This document shows, piece after piece, positions 25,701 to 38,793 of a DNA stretch of 64,000 nucleotides. The position numbers and the translations under genes were made by a program. The stretch is from Wuchereria bancrofti (Eukaryota > Nematoda > Chromadorea > Rhabditida > Onchocercidae), in the NCBI GenBank assembly GCA_005281725.1, contig SSBO01000009.1, positions 1,988,354-2,052,353 of the forward strand, in the 5' to 3' direction. Under the pieces are notes generated by a model. That model was not told where the DNA came from and made no database searches. It worked only from the letters and a program-made list of their open reading frames with translations. How positions within the stretch are numbered: position 1 is the first letter of the stretch; each line of letters begins with the position of its first letter.

Positions 25701-28700
25701 ACACATAGTAACTAATTTGGTAGAAGATAAAAATTAATTTCCGTGGTATAATAGCTAACAGAAGCAGCTTGTAAGAATAATTAGATCAAAAATACTCTTA
25801 GAAATTGACTCTCTCTCTCTCTCTCTCTGTGTTCATCCCTTTGCTGATGATAAAATGGAAGTAAAAATTGTGCAAGAAGAAATAAATACGAATGAAATGG
25901 ATTTTATTCGTATTTGTCATTTAATATTTTATTGCATTGTTTTACATTGTTATTCTATGCAATTATCCAATTTTACCTAAAATTAAATCGCAAACGGTAC
26001 AACCATTAAGAGTAATTAGAGTTAAATATTAATTTTGTTGTATCAAACATAAATTGAAATTGTCTCTGTTGAAAATTAATAACTTTTTGATATTTTGTTT
26101 GACTTTTAATGACAGTAATTACAATTCAAAAAGATTTTCACTCATCAAAAAGTGGTTCCTTCCTTTTTCAGGAAGCAACCTTCTTCTTCCTAACTTTATT
26201 AGTAAGTATCAAAAAGTGCACAAATTAACATACGTTCCGTGAATAACACACATTACGTTTCTTTTCGTGATCCACGCAGTATTTTCCATGTCGCAGATGG
26301 TACTGCACTTTTGACTGCACTGCATGTTTCTGCAGTTGTAACTTTATTTAATTCATACAATTCACCCATTATTTCAACTTTGCTATTAATCAGGTTTAAC
26401 CCTAACCTTTCACCTTTTACTACAGCTTAGTAAAATTGTTATTATTTCAGCTCGACAGGTAGGTATAACATTGATGTTTGCAGATTGGCATGCACAATTG
26501 CTATTTGTAATACTTTTTCGTCTTGTTGTTTTGAAATCAATTTTTTCATTTATATCTTCATTTCAACAATAAATTTGATAAGCCCAATCATTTTGATAAT
26601 TGCTGAGAAATGACTACTAAATATAAGTGAAAATATAACTTAATCATTTTTTTCCAATTCGCTTTATTTTTTCAATATCTCTTTAATTTCTAAATGTTAT
26701 TATCAGTTTCCATTTCTGATTTTCAGTTCCTTCCCTTTTTCTATGTTATAATTATAACCATCTGTTGAAATGTTGGTTTCAAACTTTTTTAATTATACCT
26801 TTTCTGTTATTTCTGTAAAAAAATTCCACAGTTAGGGTTTGAAATAAAATGAGTACCTCAAGTCCTGCTGGTGCTCGACTTGTTCGAATCAATTCTGCTG
26901 CTCGTTCCGTCTTCCGGCGTGCCCTTTTACATGCTTCAATTTCATCTTTGTATGGCGATACGTAGACGCTAAGTGGAACATCCCTTGCTTTGAAGGCCTC
27001 TCGTTTACTCCATTCAGATGTTTCAGCACTGATACATCGACGCAGGTGGAAGCTTTCCGGTCCCAACTTTGCAGTCACTGCCGGAAACCGTACTTTTCCA
27101 AGCATTTCCATTGCCTTTTGGTGTCGTGTCTTCCGGGCCTAACTTTGACTTATATCATAAGTACACGTCACCGTGATGGTAACATTCTTCAAGCAAATTA
27201 AGCCTCAAACTACTAAAACACTAAGCGCATATTACTTACGCTCAAGTCATTCTCATGAATCAGATATAAATCTGTCAAACTGAAATTTGTCATGCAAATC
27301 AGAAAACTAATTTATGATATAATACCTGTTCCTCCTTTTCACGCAACTGTTGATAACGTGGCTCATAAGTAGATCGTGGTACTTCTCGAGCTCTATTCCT
27401 GCAGTTCAGGCAAACGCCTAGTACACTCAGTGAATTTCTACTCTTTGGCCAAATAGATGACTAATCACTGGGAGCAATGAGACGATGAGTTATCAATGAG
27501 TTATTGAAAGAATTTTTTGAAATTTTTTAAAATGCCTACCGAAGATGCATTATTTCTTCCTTTTCTTTCATTTCTTCAATCTTTTTCTTTTTCATTAATT
27601 CGTTCATAAATCGCCAGGAATAAGACGCTTGAGTTGATTTCGTATTATTTCTTAATATGCAAATTAGGCAAACATAAGTTTTCTCCTTCTCTTTTAGAAA
27701 ATCAATCGTCGTTTATTTAAAAGTTCTTTAAAGTGAACACATTCTGAAATGATTATTCCTCATGCTTTGCACATGAATTTAATGAATTCAAAGTGATTCT
27801 TATTAAGCAAATAATTACTTCAAACACAACTTTTCAGTATTACTAATGTTATCAGTAAGTTGTGATAACTGTTCCTTAACATATCCATCCATACCTTTCC
27901 TCACTGATTCTGTGTTTTTCTCTTCGCACTATTGATTGCACTGACCGTGAACGTTTGCACTCACCAACAGTGCACGAGTCCTTTCCGTGATTTACGTGAA
28001 CGCAGTTGCGTGAATTGGATAAAGCTATAATTATGTAATAAAGTACGGCGTCAGATGCACAATATAGTAGATAATAGTATAAATATAAACAGAAGTGAAT
28101 AGATGTTTAAATATAATTAAAATATAAATTGGGTTGCATAGAATATTACAATATATACAGTACAAATAAAGTAATTACAACAAATATAAATATAAATAAA
28201 CAAGCCAATAAAGAAGCATTTTGATAAATATTAATGTTGATAATATAATTAATTATCGAACAACAGCAAAAAGTATGGTATAATTGTATCAATTTAATGC
28301 GATTATGAACAAAGAAAATAGAAATATTATAAGAAATATGTATAAGCGAACATTAATATAAATATATAATAATTTAATGAATAAAAACATGATAGAGTAT
28401 AGTAATGGAATATGATAATAAGTGATAATTGATAATACAACAAGGCACAGTTTTCGATTCTAATTTATATAAATTGAAGAACTCTTTCTTCATTTTCTTT
28501 CTCCCTTGACATTACCAACCCTTGAAATCATGATTTGCTATGGTAGAACATAGGATTGAAGAACAATAATTAAGAAAAAAAAGTATTCGATTTTTTTCTT
28601 CTTTTTAAGACCGTTATCAAATTACGTTATGATATTATTATCTATCTATTTCTCTCTCTTTCTCTCCCTTTTTCTTTAATCATCTCTTGCTTCCTTTTTT

Positions 28701-29291
28701 ATCACTGATATTTTGTCATAAAATTTTATTTTTCATGTCTTGAATAGTTAGAAATTATACTAAATTTCACATTACAACCATTCATCCTACTGCATATTCC
28801 ATAAAATTATTGATTGATTTAGAATGATTTCGAGAAATTTGCAAATATTTATTAGACAGAAAATTGTAAACTGTACCACAACATTGCTGATTAATTACAT
28901 CGGTGTGGATTGATGCGACAGATTTGGATGAGTGACATAAGTCGTACACTTCGTCAATCACTGCAAATGTCTTCTTATGCTTTTGTCGTATACGCATTAA
29001 ATGCATCATGAAATTTGGATCTTCCAAACGACTTTTATTCTGGAATTGAAAAAGTTTAACAAAAGTTTTAATCAGTAATTTCTCTGATCTGATTCACTAA
29101 TTAGATGAATTTCCATAGTTTAATTTACGAAGAGATCAGAAATTTATTATAGCAAACGAATTTTTGATTTCAGAATATGTGCAAGTATGACCTGTAGAAC
29201 AGTATCCAAGAATTGATCAGTAGCATCTAAAGCACGATCCATTTCCTCCATCATTGCTTTTTCTGCTGATGCAAATGAAATTTTGATGACC
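22744..29291 (-). CDS. FAM161-like (UPF0564) coiled-coil protein with Asp-rich tail; N-terminus incomplete
   Basis: Twelve exons, minus strand: 29291..29192, 29039..28877, 28024..27895, 27650..27540, 27398..27326, 27138..26857, 25630..25505, 25262..25150, 24898..24740, 24307..24191, 23541..23391, 23133..22744. Every phase agrees, giving about 640 residues. FAM161 landmarks appear in order: a helical FMMHLMRIRQKHKKTF segment, RAREVPRSTYEP, FKARDVPLSVY, VPNFKKLHEQLLNKLE followed by PVTVVTPF, then LLRNEANRIRAQKMEIE and YWELMRKRNELARVKLK. Human FAM161A/B are microtubule-binding proteins of the centrosome and ciliary base, so a role in sensory cilia or centrioles is inferred. The last exon encodes about 80 residues that are mostly Asp with Gly, Ser and Asn, from a GAT-type repeat. 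The first exon opens with acceptor phase 2, so at least one upstream exon with the start codon is missing. Confidence 0.75.
22798..23060. repeat. (ATC/GAT)n trinucleotide repeat inside the last FAM161-like exon
   Basis: An imperfect ATC/ACC run on the plus strand. On the minus strand it encodes the Asp-rich tail in the gene frame. Other frames read as poly-His (plus) or poly-Met (minus); I treat these as shadows. Confidence 0.9.
25807..25827. repeat. (CT)n microsatellite
   Basis: About ten CT units in an intron of the FAM161-like gene. Confidence 0.85.
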
Positions 29292-32035
29292 CTGTCGAAA
29301 TGAAAGAAAAAACATAGAAAGTTAGAAAAGACTAATTTCACAATTGGTTTCAGATGAGCGCAAAGTGTAGCCATCGGATTGATAAGCTTCTAGACTTTGC
29401 AGCTGTGCTTATCACATAGATCACAAAAAATCTGCAAAGATTGTTTACTGCCCGAAATGGGCAAAAAACCTTTGTCCCAGTAATATTAAAATCTACGGCA
29501 GTTTTTCGGATTCAAATTGACTAAAGAAATGTGAAAGTTATCACTGTGAGAAGTAAAAGCAGACGATGTTGACTTTATTACCTGCAAAACCAAATTACAT
29601 TAAAATATAGGTGGAATGATACGGCGTCTTATTGTACGTGTCTAAAAGCTAAATTGAAGTGTAATAGTAGAAAGTGACTGCCTTCGTTGTGGGCAGTGGT
29701 TACCCTGGTGATTAAATATTGATCCGTAGCACATCCGATGAAGGTATTTCCAACCTTTTCAAGAATTCATTCCTTTTTTAAAACAAAAAAAAAAATGGAT
29801 TATACATTTCCTCTTTAGCACAAAAGCATATGAAAGTGAAAGGATGAATATATTAGAATGTATTTAGACATTTGCATCATTTAATCTACCCAATTGCGAA
29901 TGAATTTAGCAGAAGGTATTGTCAGAACGAAATTAAGGTAACATAATAATCTAAAATCTCTAATTAAATCTTTAGAAATTTAATTAAACTCAAGCTGAGA
30001 TGTTTAGGTGTTATATAAACATTAATGATTTTGCTAAGACTTTTTGTCCTCTTCTCATTATCGTCTTCTTCAATGATCATATCTAATCAATTTCGAAAAT
30101 ATTCTTTTGCCTTATTTAAGTATCAGAGCTATACATAATCAATTAATACATTTAGTTTAATTAATAATTAAACATATTATTATGATACTATGTTATTTCA
30201 TACATAAAATTATGATTTTTCAATTAGCCAATTCTTCTCTTTCTCATCATTTTGCATTCAAATCTATATTTTTTCTTCTTTCACCGAAATTGACTATTTC
30301 TTGAAAAGGTTTACAAATCGTTATGTTGATAAAAAATCATAAAAATGCATGGAGCTCCTATTATATATTTAGTACTACTGCTGCTATCACTACTGCTGAC
30401 AATAATAATAGTAATAGTAAAAGTAGTAAATAGCAATAATAATAATAATGATAATTAATAATAACAATAATTACCCATGACAATTGATAATGGTAATAAT
30501 TAATTAATGATGAAAACTGATAGTAATAATCAATATAATTAATAATTAGCCATAATTAATAATAATGGTAACATTAGTAATGACAATAACAGCATTAATA
30601 GTACAAAATTTGCTGCGATAATTTTTTTAGCAAATTTTATTACAAAATTTATACTATATTAAAATAATGGTTTTTCAACCTTTAAATTATTAAATTGAAA
30701 ACTTTTCAATTTGACAAACAAAAATGTCCTTGAAGATATTGTAATCATTATCAACTATTTCTTGCAATCTCTTTCTCTTCACCTCTCCACACCTGTCACC
30801 ACACACCTGTAAGGTTGGCTTCCTTTCTCTTTCTATTTCTCACATTCTCCATCGTTTCACGCTTATCTTCATCCTATACTTTATGTCTCTCTGCAAATAT
30901 TCCATGGATCATTCATTCCCTCATATCAGAATATCAACAGTGATTATCATATATTGCATTGCATGAACTGTTCAATCTCCATCGTAACACTGAACTATCA
31001 AAGACTTTCTGTCACCATTATCATCATCGTTATCATCGTTATCATCGTCATTATCATCACAGTTATTGTCACCACAAATGAATTGCGTATCGCTATTCAG
31101 GTTGAAGTGCTGATTGTCACCGAAAGAGCGATGTTCTAGAACGGTGCAAATAATTCCAACCTGCCTATTCTCTCCCTCCCTGCTTTTCCCAGCAGTCTCT
31201 TCTTGTTCCCCAATTCCCTCTTATCACCTCTTATCTTCCCCGCCCATCTTCCGGGCATGTATTCTGCCCTGATCAACCCACAATTACAATTAGGTCTTTT
31301 CGTGATTTCATTCATCCATCCATCATCATTCTGTATCCTCCATTTAAATAACAGTACCACCGCTGAATCCTTTCATCTTATCTCTTATATTTTAAAAATT
31401 TCATAGTTTGTAAATCATGAAATATCATCGTTTGCATTCTCCTAACAAAAGTTCCAAATTACGAACTGTTAAGGTTTTCATTCTTTGAAAGACTTTTGCC
31501 AACCTCAAAATTCTAATCAGTTCATTCAGTTATTATTCAGATCGAAATGTTATTCTGAAAATTAAAAATGTATGCTTTTTCACTGATAATATTAGATCGA
31601 TAAGATTCGAGTTTCACAGAGTTAAAAAATGACAGAAAATCACTTTTTTATGCGACCAGCAAGTTTGTAACAGAATCACAATAAAAGTATCATGAAATTG
31701 TGCAGAAGATTGCGATTAATGTCTAATATACTGAATTTAATTTTGCTGCATAAATTTCCATCACAAAAATCTTTCAATTCCAATTTGCTCTTATACAGAA
31801 AATTCCATCAGTTGAATTTTTTTGATTTATATCAGTCACTGCAGGTGGCAGTATTTTAATTATATTTCAAGAAGTGGTATTAAAAAATCTTACCTTTATT
31901 CCAATCGTTCATTCTGTTCGATTCATAATGACAAAGATTAATTAACATATGATTGAATTCATTGAAGGCTTATCTGAGAATATTTCAAACTCCATATGCT
32001 ACCATAGAATTATGCAAGGTGTCAATTATTAATGA

Positions 32036-32072
32036 GTCACTCACTCACTCACTCACTCACTCACTCACTCAT
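32036..32072. repeat. (TCAC)n microsatellite
   Basis: About nine perfect tetranucleotide units. Confidence 0.9.
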
Positions 32073-33064
32073 TGTTTTGCAATCAAAATACAAACAATTG
32101 CAGTAAAGTATGAGTGGACATAATTGAACTGAAGTTGTTGTGTCATTCATACATCTGTTCGATTACTAAAATTCCCTTTTCTTTTGCTTATTTCTTGAAT
32201 TAACGAATCATTTCAATTTTACTTTGCAATAATTTCAAAAGGAAAAAAAAAATTAATGATAATAGCTTATGATTTTTCTACCAGTTTTTCTATTTTCTAC
32301 TTCTATTGCTCTTTTATAACGGAAAGTAAAGGAAAAGAGTGGAAGAATTTTTAATGATACATGCCAATTAGAATTTAATGAGAGTTATTAATTTTCCTTT
32401 TTCTATTTTAATTTCAAATTTATGAAGTAATTATTTGTTTCATAGCAGGTGATGCAGTTTGAGATAAAAGAAAGATGGGTGAAAATTAACTTAACTACTG
32501 GTGCAAACAATTTTTTGTTTTATTTTTATTAACCTGCTTCATTTTAATCGCTATTAATCATCTTTAATTAACTCATATCATATTTGGTTGAAATAAAATA
32601 GTTTTAAATATTTTTGTTACTTTTGCTTTCATTTGAAACTAGCGTAAAATGATAATATAACATTTTCTTCTATCTTTTTTTTCATCTCTACTCCAAAGCA
32701 AAAATTTAGGTCTTTTCAATTTAAATATTTCTATTTTAAATCTTTCCATAGACAGACTGAATATCATAATTAAAAACATTGCTGCATTTTAAGTCGTATC
32801 TAAATTTAATGTTTCAGTTGTTGTAATGAACACTCGTTTTGGATCTTTCTACTGTAAACTTAATTTCTACTTCTAAAATTGTCAATGCTGTTAAATGTCA
32901 GTGTGAATTCAATAATACTTCCACTAAATATTTTAAGTCACAAATTCCACTTCCTTTTCATATGACCACGAAGATGTTATTAATTTACTATTAATGTTAT
33001 AATAATAACAACTATTATTTTTATTTCTACACGAAATCTGTAAACAATATTTTATCGTCCACCA

Positions 33065-33107
33065 GATCAATCAATCAATCAATCAATCAATCAGTCAATC
33101 AATCAAT
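33065..33107. repeat. (CAAT)n microsatellite
   Basis: About ten units with one base change. Confidence 0.9.
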
Positions 33108-36100
33108 ACATTGTGATTTATCTTCGTATCTTTAAAAAAGAACATTTACAAATTTTCCTTTCTAACTTTTGTACGAAACTGTTTCAATAGCTTACTATTA
33201 TTCATTAGACTAAACAAAAAACATTGCTATAAGGGATTTTGCATTGCTTTTCTTTCTGCTGCACAGATCGCTTGCAGACAGATGATGGATTGCACAAGTA
33301 GTAGTAGAACTTAAGGTGATCAAAGGTGACAAACTGATTTCTGTCATTAACCTAATTCGATTTACTTTATGATTGCTGCTATCGAACAAAAACAGTCTTT
33401 TAATCCTTTCTGCATCGGAAAGAAATGGAAAATGAAAAAATTTTATTTAGCACAAAATGAAGTTACAAAACAAAATTGGAATGAAATAAATTTCACTTTC
33501 ACTTACAATTCAAACTTTTTTTTCTTCTTAAGACAATAATAGCAGTGTTTGGTCTATTCTTATTAGTTAAACTTTTAATTAGCTTAACTTTTTTAATATA
33601 CGATGAACCTCAAAGTACTTCCTCTCGTCACACATTTCTCGTTTTAGCTGTGAAATCTTCAATCAAGCCTAAACTTCCATCTTAGCTTTGCAAATTTCCT
33701 TCTTATATTCATTGCAAATTTTTTGCTAATAAAATATCTTAAAAATGGTAGTCATTTAGAAGATTGGTCACTCTTCTTTATACTTTTATTCCAATCTTTC
33801 AGTTCCGTAAATGCAACTTTCTAGCATTTATATTTTTTTCAAATTTTAGTAAATAATATTGAATCGTTGGAATGATTGAATTTTCTTAGCTAAGGAATTT
33901 GAAGCGTTTATCATAAGTGCAAAGTAGGCAAAATACATAGAATGCAAGAAAATCGTTAAAGACAAATTTTGCTTTAGTGTACAAATTCCGGTTTTATTTA
34001 TTTTTTTTTTTTTAATACTATTTTTACTGTACGATTTTCTTATTAGAATAATGCAAGATCCCATGAATATTGCATATTTGTAAGAATATCAGATTTCCGG
34101 TAAGATTTTTAATCGTTTTTTCGACAATAACTGTGTCGGGAACTTTTATTCTTATTATGAAAAGTCAATGCATTGACCGGAAATTGAGAAAATTGGTGGT
34201 ATTTAGAGCAAAATCAAATAATTTAACCGCAATTTATCAGATTTAAAACTTATATGGAATGTAGAGTTCGAAAATTTTTAGATTTACCCTTAGGCAATTT
34301 GAATAAAACCATACGTTCTTCCCATTTTTCATTTTTTTCTCGTTTCTACGCAATCAATCAAATCGATTGCCTTACATTTTGGATTGGTTTAATTCAAAAA
34401 TATAAAATATGACATATGTAATGGTAATTTCTCACTTCCCACCTGCTAATTAAATAAATGTGAAAGTGAAAAAAGAAAAGAAAAATTTCCGCTCTCTTTG
34501 CGCAATATTCCGCATTTCATCTCTCTGACAGTTTTTTCTTTCTTCCTTTAATCTCAACAAAATCGTTGAAATTGTTGTAGGAAAATTTATTCCTTTGCTA
34601 TAGACATTATTCGGAATTTCAAATATTTTCCTGAAAGGAGAAAAAAAAGCAGAAAAGAAAGAAAAAGATAAAATAAAAAATGTAGAAATTATTTATCGAA
34701 TAACATTTTTGTTGAAGGGAGTTGTTTACTATTTTTTAATGCTTGAATGACTATTAAATTTTATTCTTTCCTTTCATATTTTATTGCAGTTGTTGATTAA
34801 AATAGAATGTTCGGGGAAGATTCAAGGAAAATTGGTGGTGCATTCTTGGAATGAAAGGTGTGAAAAAATTTTAATTATTAAGAACTTTCAATCTTTTGAG
34901 ATTTTATTTTGTCTGAAGAAGGTAAATGTGCTTTTTTAGGATAAGAAAACTTAATTTATGAATTATCTAAATTTTGACTAATTTTCAAGTATTTCAAGTC
35001 TCATTGAAGAATACAGATTTAATGCATCTTTCCCAGAATGTGAGCTCAAACAAGGAATGTGGCAATCGTCCATGAAACATTTAATTAGATTCGATTAATT
35101 TCTATTCGTTGGCATAGTTTTTCATTAAGTGCTAAAATTTTATGTTATCTTTGAAGATTTGATAACACTTTTCACTTTCTGATCGCAGAATTTATAGGTT
35201 AATGTTATTCCTACACCAAATTCAACGATTGCAGTGTCAGAGCTACTTGGATCGACTTTGATTATTAAATTTATTTGCTAAGCAGAAGTCTCTTTCTTCC
35301 GTTTATAACAAACAGAAGCTCCGACTAATAAAGTTCGTTTTGATGCACAAATAGTTATTGTTGTACCAAATATTTCTGTTGACACATTTTTGACTTCTTT
35401 TGATTGTAATTAATCTTCCAGATGGGTAATAAATAATAATTATTATTATTTAAAGTATTAATCTTAATTCGGGACCATATAATCTTTGCCAGTCAATAAT
35501 TTGACTAAGCAATCAATTTATTTGCAGCCCTAATTTTTCTTTCGGTTCATTTAATTAAATTCAATAAAAAATTCACTTAATTAACAGTGAAATGATTAGT
35601 CAATTTGAAATATTAATTACAATTAAATTCATAACAATAAGAAAAAAAAACATTTTTCCATAGCCTGAAATTAGCGTAAATTGTGAATTCACTTGAAATT
35701 GTATTTCATTGGTGCATATCAGCATGTCATGCAGCATGCAACATGCATAACATGTCATGCAACAGCATTCATTCATGCATAACGAAACGTTGGTTAATGT
35801 TGACAATATTTGAAATTTACAAAGAAGGAGAAGAGAAAAAGATGAAGATGAAAAGGATGAATGAGATTAACAAATTAATCCAATCTGTTTCTTCTCAAAT
35901 TTTTGATGGAAACTATTTATAAAGAGACAATGTTATCATTCGAGTCCAATTTCCTCCTTCTTCCATCCATCATTTAATCATATCAGTCTGATCATATCCT
36001 AAAGTCTCTTAATGTTTCTTAAGACATTTCCTTGTTCTTTTTTATTTGGAAAACAATCTCTCTGCAATGGTATCACTCATGTACATAATATATATATGAA

Positions 36101-36177
36101 ATTCATTTTGCAGTATTTGGTAAGGGAAGAAAGGAGGAGGATTTGATTATTGTTATCAGTTCGTATTTATCATCCCA

Positions 36178-36996
36178 ATGGTTCGAATCGAAATGGACCC
36201 ACTGGATGAGGGTGAAAATATTCGTCACCTGAAATGCGTTCTGGTTGGTGACGCTGCCGTAGGGAAAACATCGCTTATCGTTTCTTATACCACAAACGGT
36301 TACCCAAAGCAATACACTCCAACGGCATTTGATAATTATTCTGGTTTCTATTCCCATTCTTTTTAATTTAATCTTTTATACTATCAGTGCTTTTGCAATC
36401 ATTAATTTGATATTTTGTCACTGCATTTCTCTAATTGAATTGTTTTAAATTTTCACATCAATTTTATTCGAAATTCAAATGAAATCAAATTCCAATATTA
36501 TTTTTTCCAAATTCAAATCAAGCTAAAGTCCAGCATCGATTTTTTGAAATTCGCTATCAAATTTAGTCCAGCATTTTTTTCAAAATTCAATGTGAAATCT
36601 ATGAAAATTTCCCCCATTTATGCTGCAAAACAGCACCAGTAAAATTCATTAGAAAATTAATTATTTTCAGTATTGGTAAGGGTAGATAATCAACCAATAC
36701 GTCTACAACTCTGTGATACTGCTGGAAAGGTTCCATTGCTTTTCTTCTCTTATTTTATTCTGACCCACAAAAAGTGATAGTATTTTTAAATTTAAGTATA
36801 ACAAGGAGTCTCTTACTGAGGATACTATGGCAAGTTTTGCTATATTCCTTTATTGGATGCTGACAGTATTTTATAAATTAGTTGTGAAATTTGTTGCAAA
36901 GGGAGTAATTCTAAGAAATATGCAAATACGTTCAATCAGTTTTAGTTTTTTAGTCAGAAGTTTTGCTGCTAATTAGACAATTCAATCACCGTGTAT

Positions 36997-37048
<52 letters not shown>

Positions 37049-38793
37049 ACACACACACACACATACACACACATAGTTATGCTAAAATATAAATAAACAA
37101 GTAATGAAGCTAAAATTTCTTTTGTTTGGAAACTTTCAATTCCTAAATGCTTGGATTTGTTATATTGTTCAGAGGCGAAAGGAGCGAAAGTTTAAATTAG
37201 CAAACTTTACCACTTTTTGTTAAATTATTTGCTTGCTTTCTTAACTTTTCTGTGTCAACTAAACATATTGTTTGTTTATTTGATTGCTTGTTTGTTTGAT
37301 AAGATAAGAGTCCATAATATTTCATTATTCTTTTAGCAGAACTTTATTAGGACTGTTCCATTCATCCGACGCTCAACATTTACTATTCTTTAGCGCTGAT
37401 TCTCTAGTCAAAACAAATGATTGTCTTTTGTTTACTGGTAGAGTAATCATCTAATATATTTTTGTGTTGACTTTACATCGTTTACAGTTAATTAATTATC
37501 TATAATTATGATTTTAACTTCTCTAAATGCGTGGTTCTTAGACACTATTACATAACAATTACAAACGTGAAACCTTTTCAGAAGTGTTTGCTATGGTGGC
37601 ACGGCACATATTCATTAGTTCAACCTCATTACGTCTTATCTGTAAACAATCGCTTCGTTATCATTATCATTTGTTGCCATTTTCACTATCAGTGCTACTA
37701 CCTCTGCAGCACTTAACTGTTATCAGCTTACTTCACCTCCAATTTAGAGTTGAATTGTGGCAAATTTGAAGGTGCTATTGTCGATAGAGCATACTTTCAG
37801 GCCGGGTTCGACTCTCTACGACCATTTACCTACCCGGACACAGACGTATTCCTGCTATGCTTCAGCGTCATGCTACCCGGTACTCTCCGTTCAATTACCG
37901 ATCATTGGATACCAGAGATTAACAAAACAGTACCTAATGCACCTGGTTGGCATGCACATTCGTCATTTTGGAATAAATTTCACGAGAATTATTCAAAGTA
38001 TTATGCACAAAGAATATGCAAAAAATAGATAACAGAGAGTGAAATATTTTTTAAATACTTGAAAATTAAAAGAATTAATAGTATAGTATTGCAAAATTAC
38101 ATGCTATACGGTGTTTACACCTTATTCACTGTATTTAAATGAGCAAACTCAAAACAATATGTAATGATCACATTTCTCACAAACTGAAATTATTAACCGA
38201 TAAATAATGGCTTTAACCTAAGTGATCATTTTAACACATACAACTTTGAAATTTGTGAAAAGCGATTGAGGAAGCTAAAAAAATAGGCCCGAAATTTTGC
38301 AGTTTAATTGTAAATGATCATTTCATAAATATTTAAAAATTTTGTTCACATATGCATTACTTTTTATTTGATTGGACAAATAAATTTTTAATCTCAAATT
38401 TCAGTAATCCTAGTTGGTACTCAATCAGATTTACGGGCAAATGTTGGTTTGGTAATTGATTTATGCAAAAATGGTGAGCAACCGGTCAGTGAATCAAAAG
38501 CTCGAATGTTAAGCGATGATTTATGCACTGATTATTTGGAGTGTTCCGCACTAACGCAACATAATCTGAAGGAAGTTTTCGACGCGGCCATATTAACAGC
38601 GTTACGCAAGAAGTCGTCATCCAATACGACCACTTCATATGCAACCAAAATTACTAGTATGATACGTCTAACACGTGAACAACGAGGTATTCTTGCTAGC
38701 GGTAATAGTGGCGCTGAAAGAGATGCGAAGAAAGCAAGTCGCATTAGGCAAGGATTCAAAAGGATTGTCACCTTGACGAAAAGGTTTCTTTAA
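36178..38793 (+). CDS. Atypical Rho GTPase, RhoU/RhoV (CHW-1) type
   Basis: Four exons: 36178-36343, 36671-36729, 37801-37945, 38405-38793, phase-compatible, 252 residues. The order matches RhoU closely: [20 protein letters not shown], switch [54 protein letters not shown], and [20 protein letters not shown]. Rho proteins of this branch control actin, polarity and axon guidance, and cycle little or not at all. Two catalytic positions differ: the residue equal to Gly12 of Ras is Ala (GDAAVGKT), as reported for C. elegans CHW-1, and the one equal to Gln61 is Lys (DTAGK). Switch I Thr35 is kept. The N-terminus is short, without the proline-rich SH3-binding part of RhoU. The C-terminus is a basic tail ending TLTKRFL, with no CAAX box and no terminal Cys for palmitate. 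Confidence 0.92.
36999..37076. repeat. (CA)n microsatellite
   Basis: Long CA run with a few TA interruptions in intron 2 of the Rho GTPase gene. Confidence 0.95.

Larger units (their letters stand above)
29292..36177. other. AT-rich gene desert with simple repeats
   Basis: Apart from a possible 5' exon of the FAM161-like gene near 29.3-29.8 kb I see no gene. The stretch 30370-30600 is an AAT/ATT-type mosaic, 31009-31070 is ATC-rich, and two tetranucleotide arrays lie at 32036 and 33065. Confidence 0.5.
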
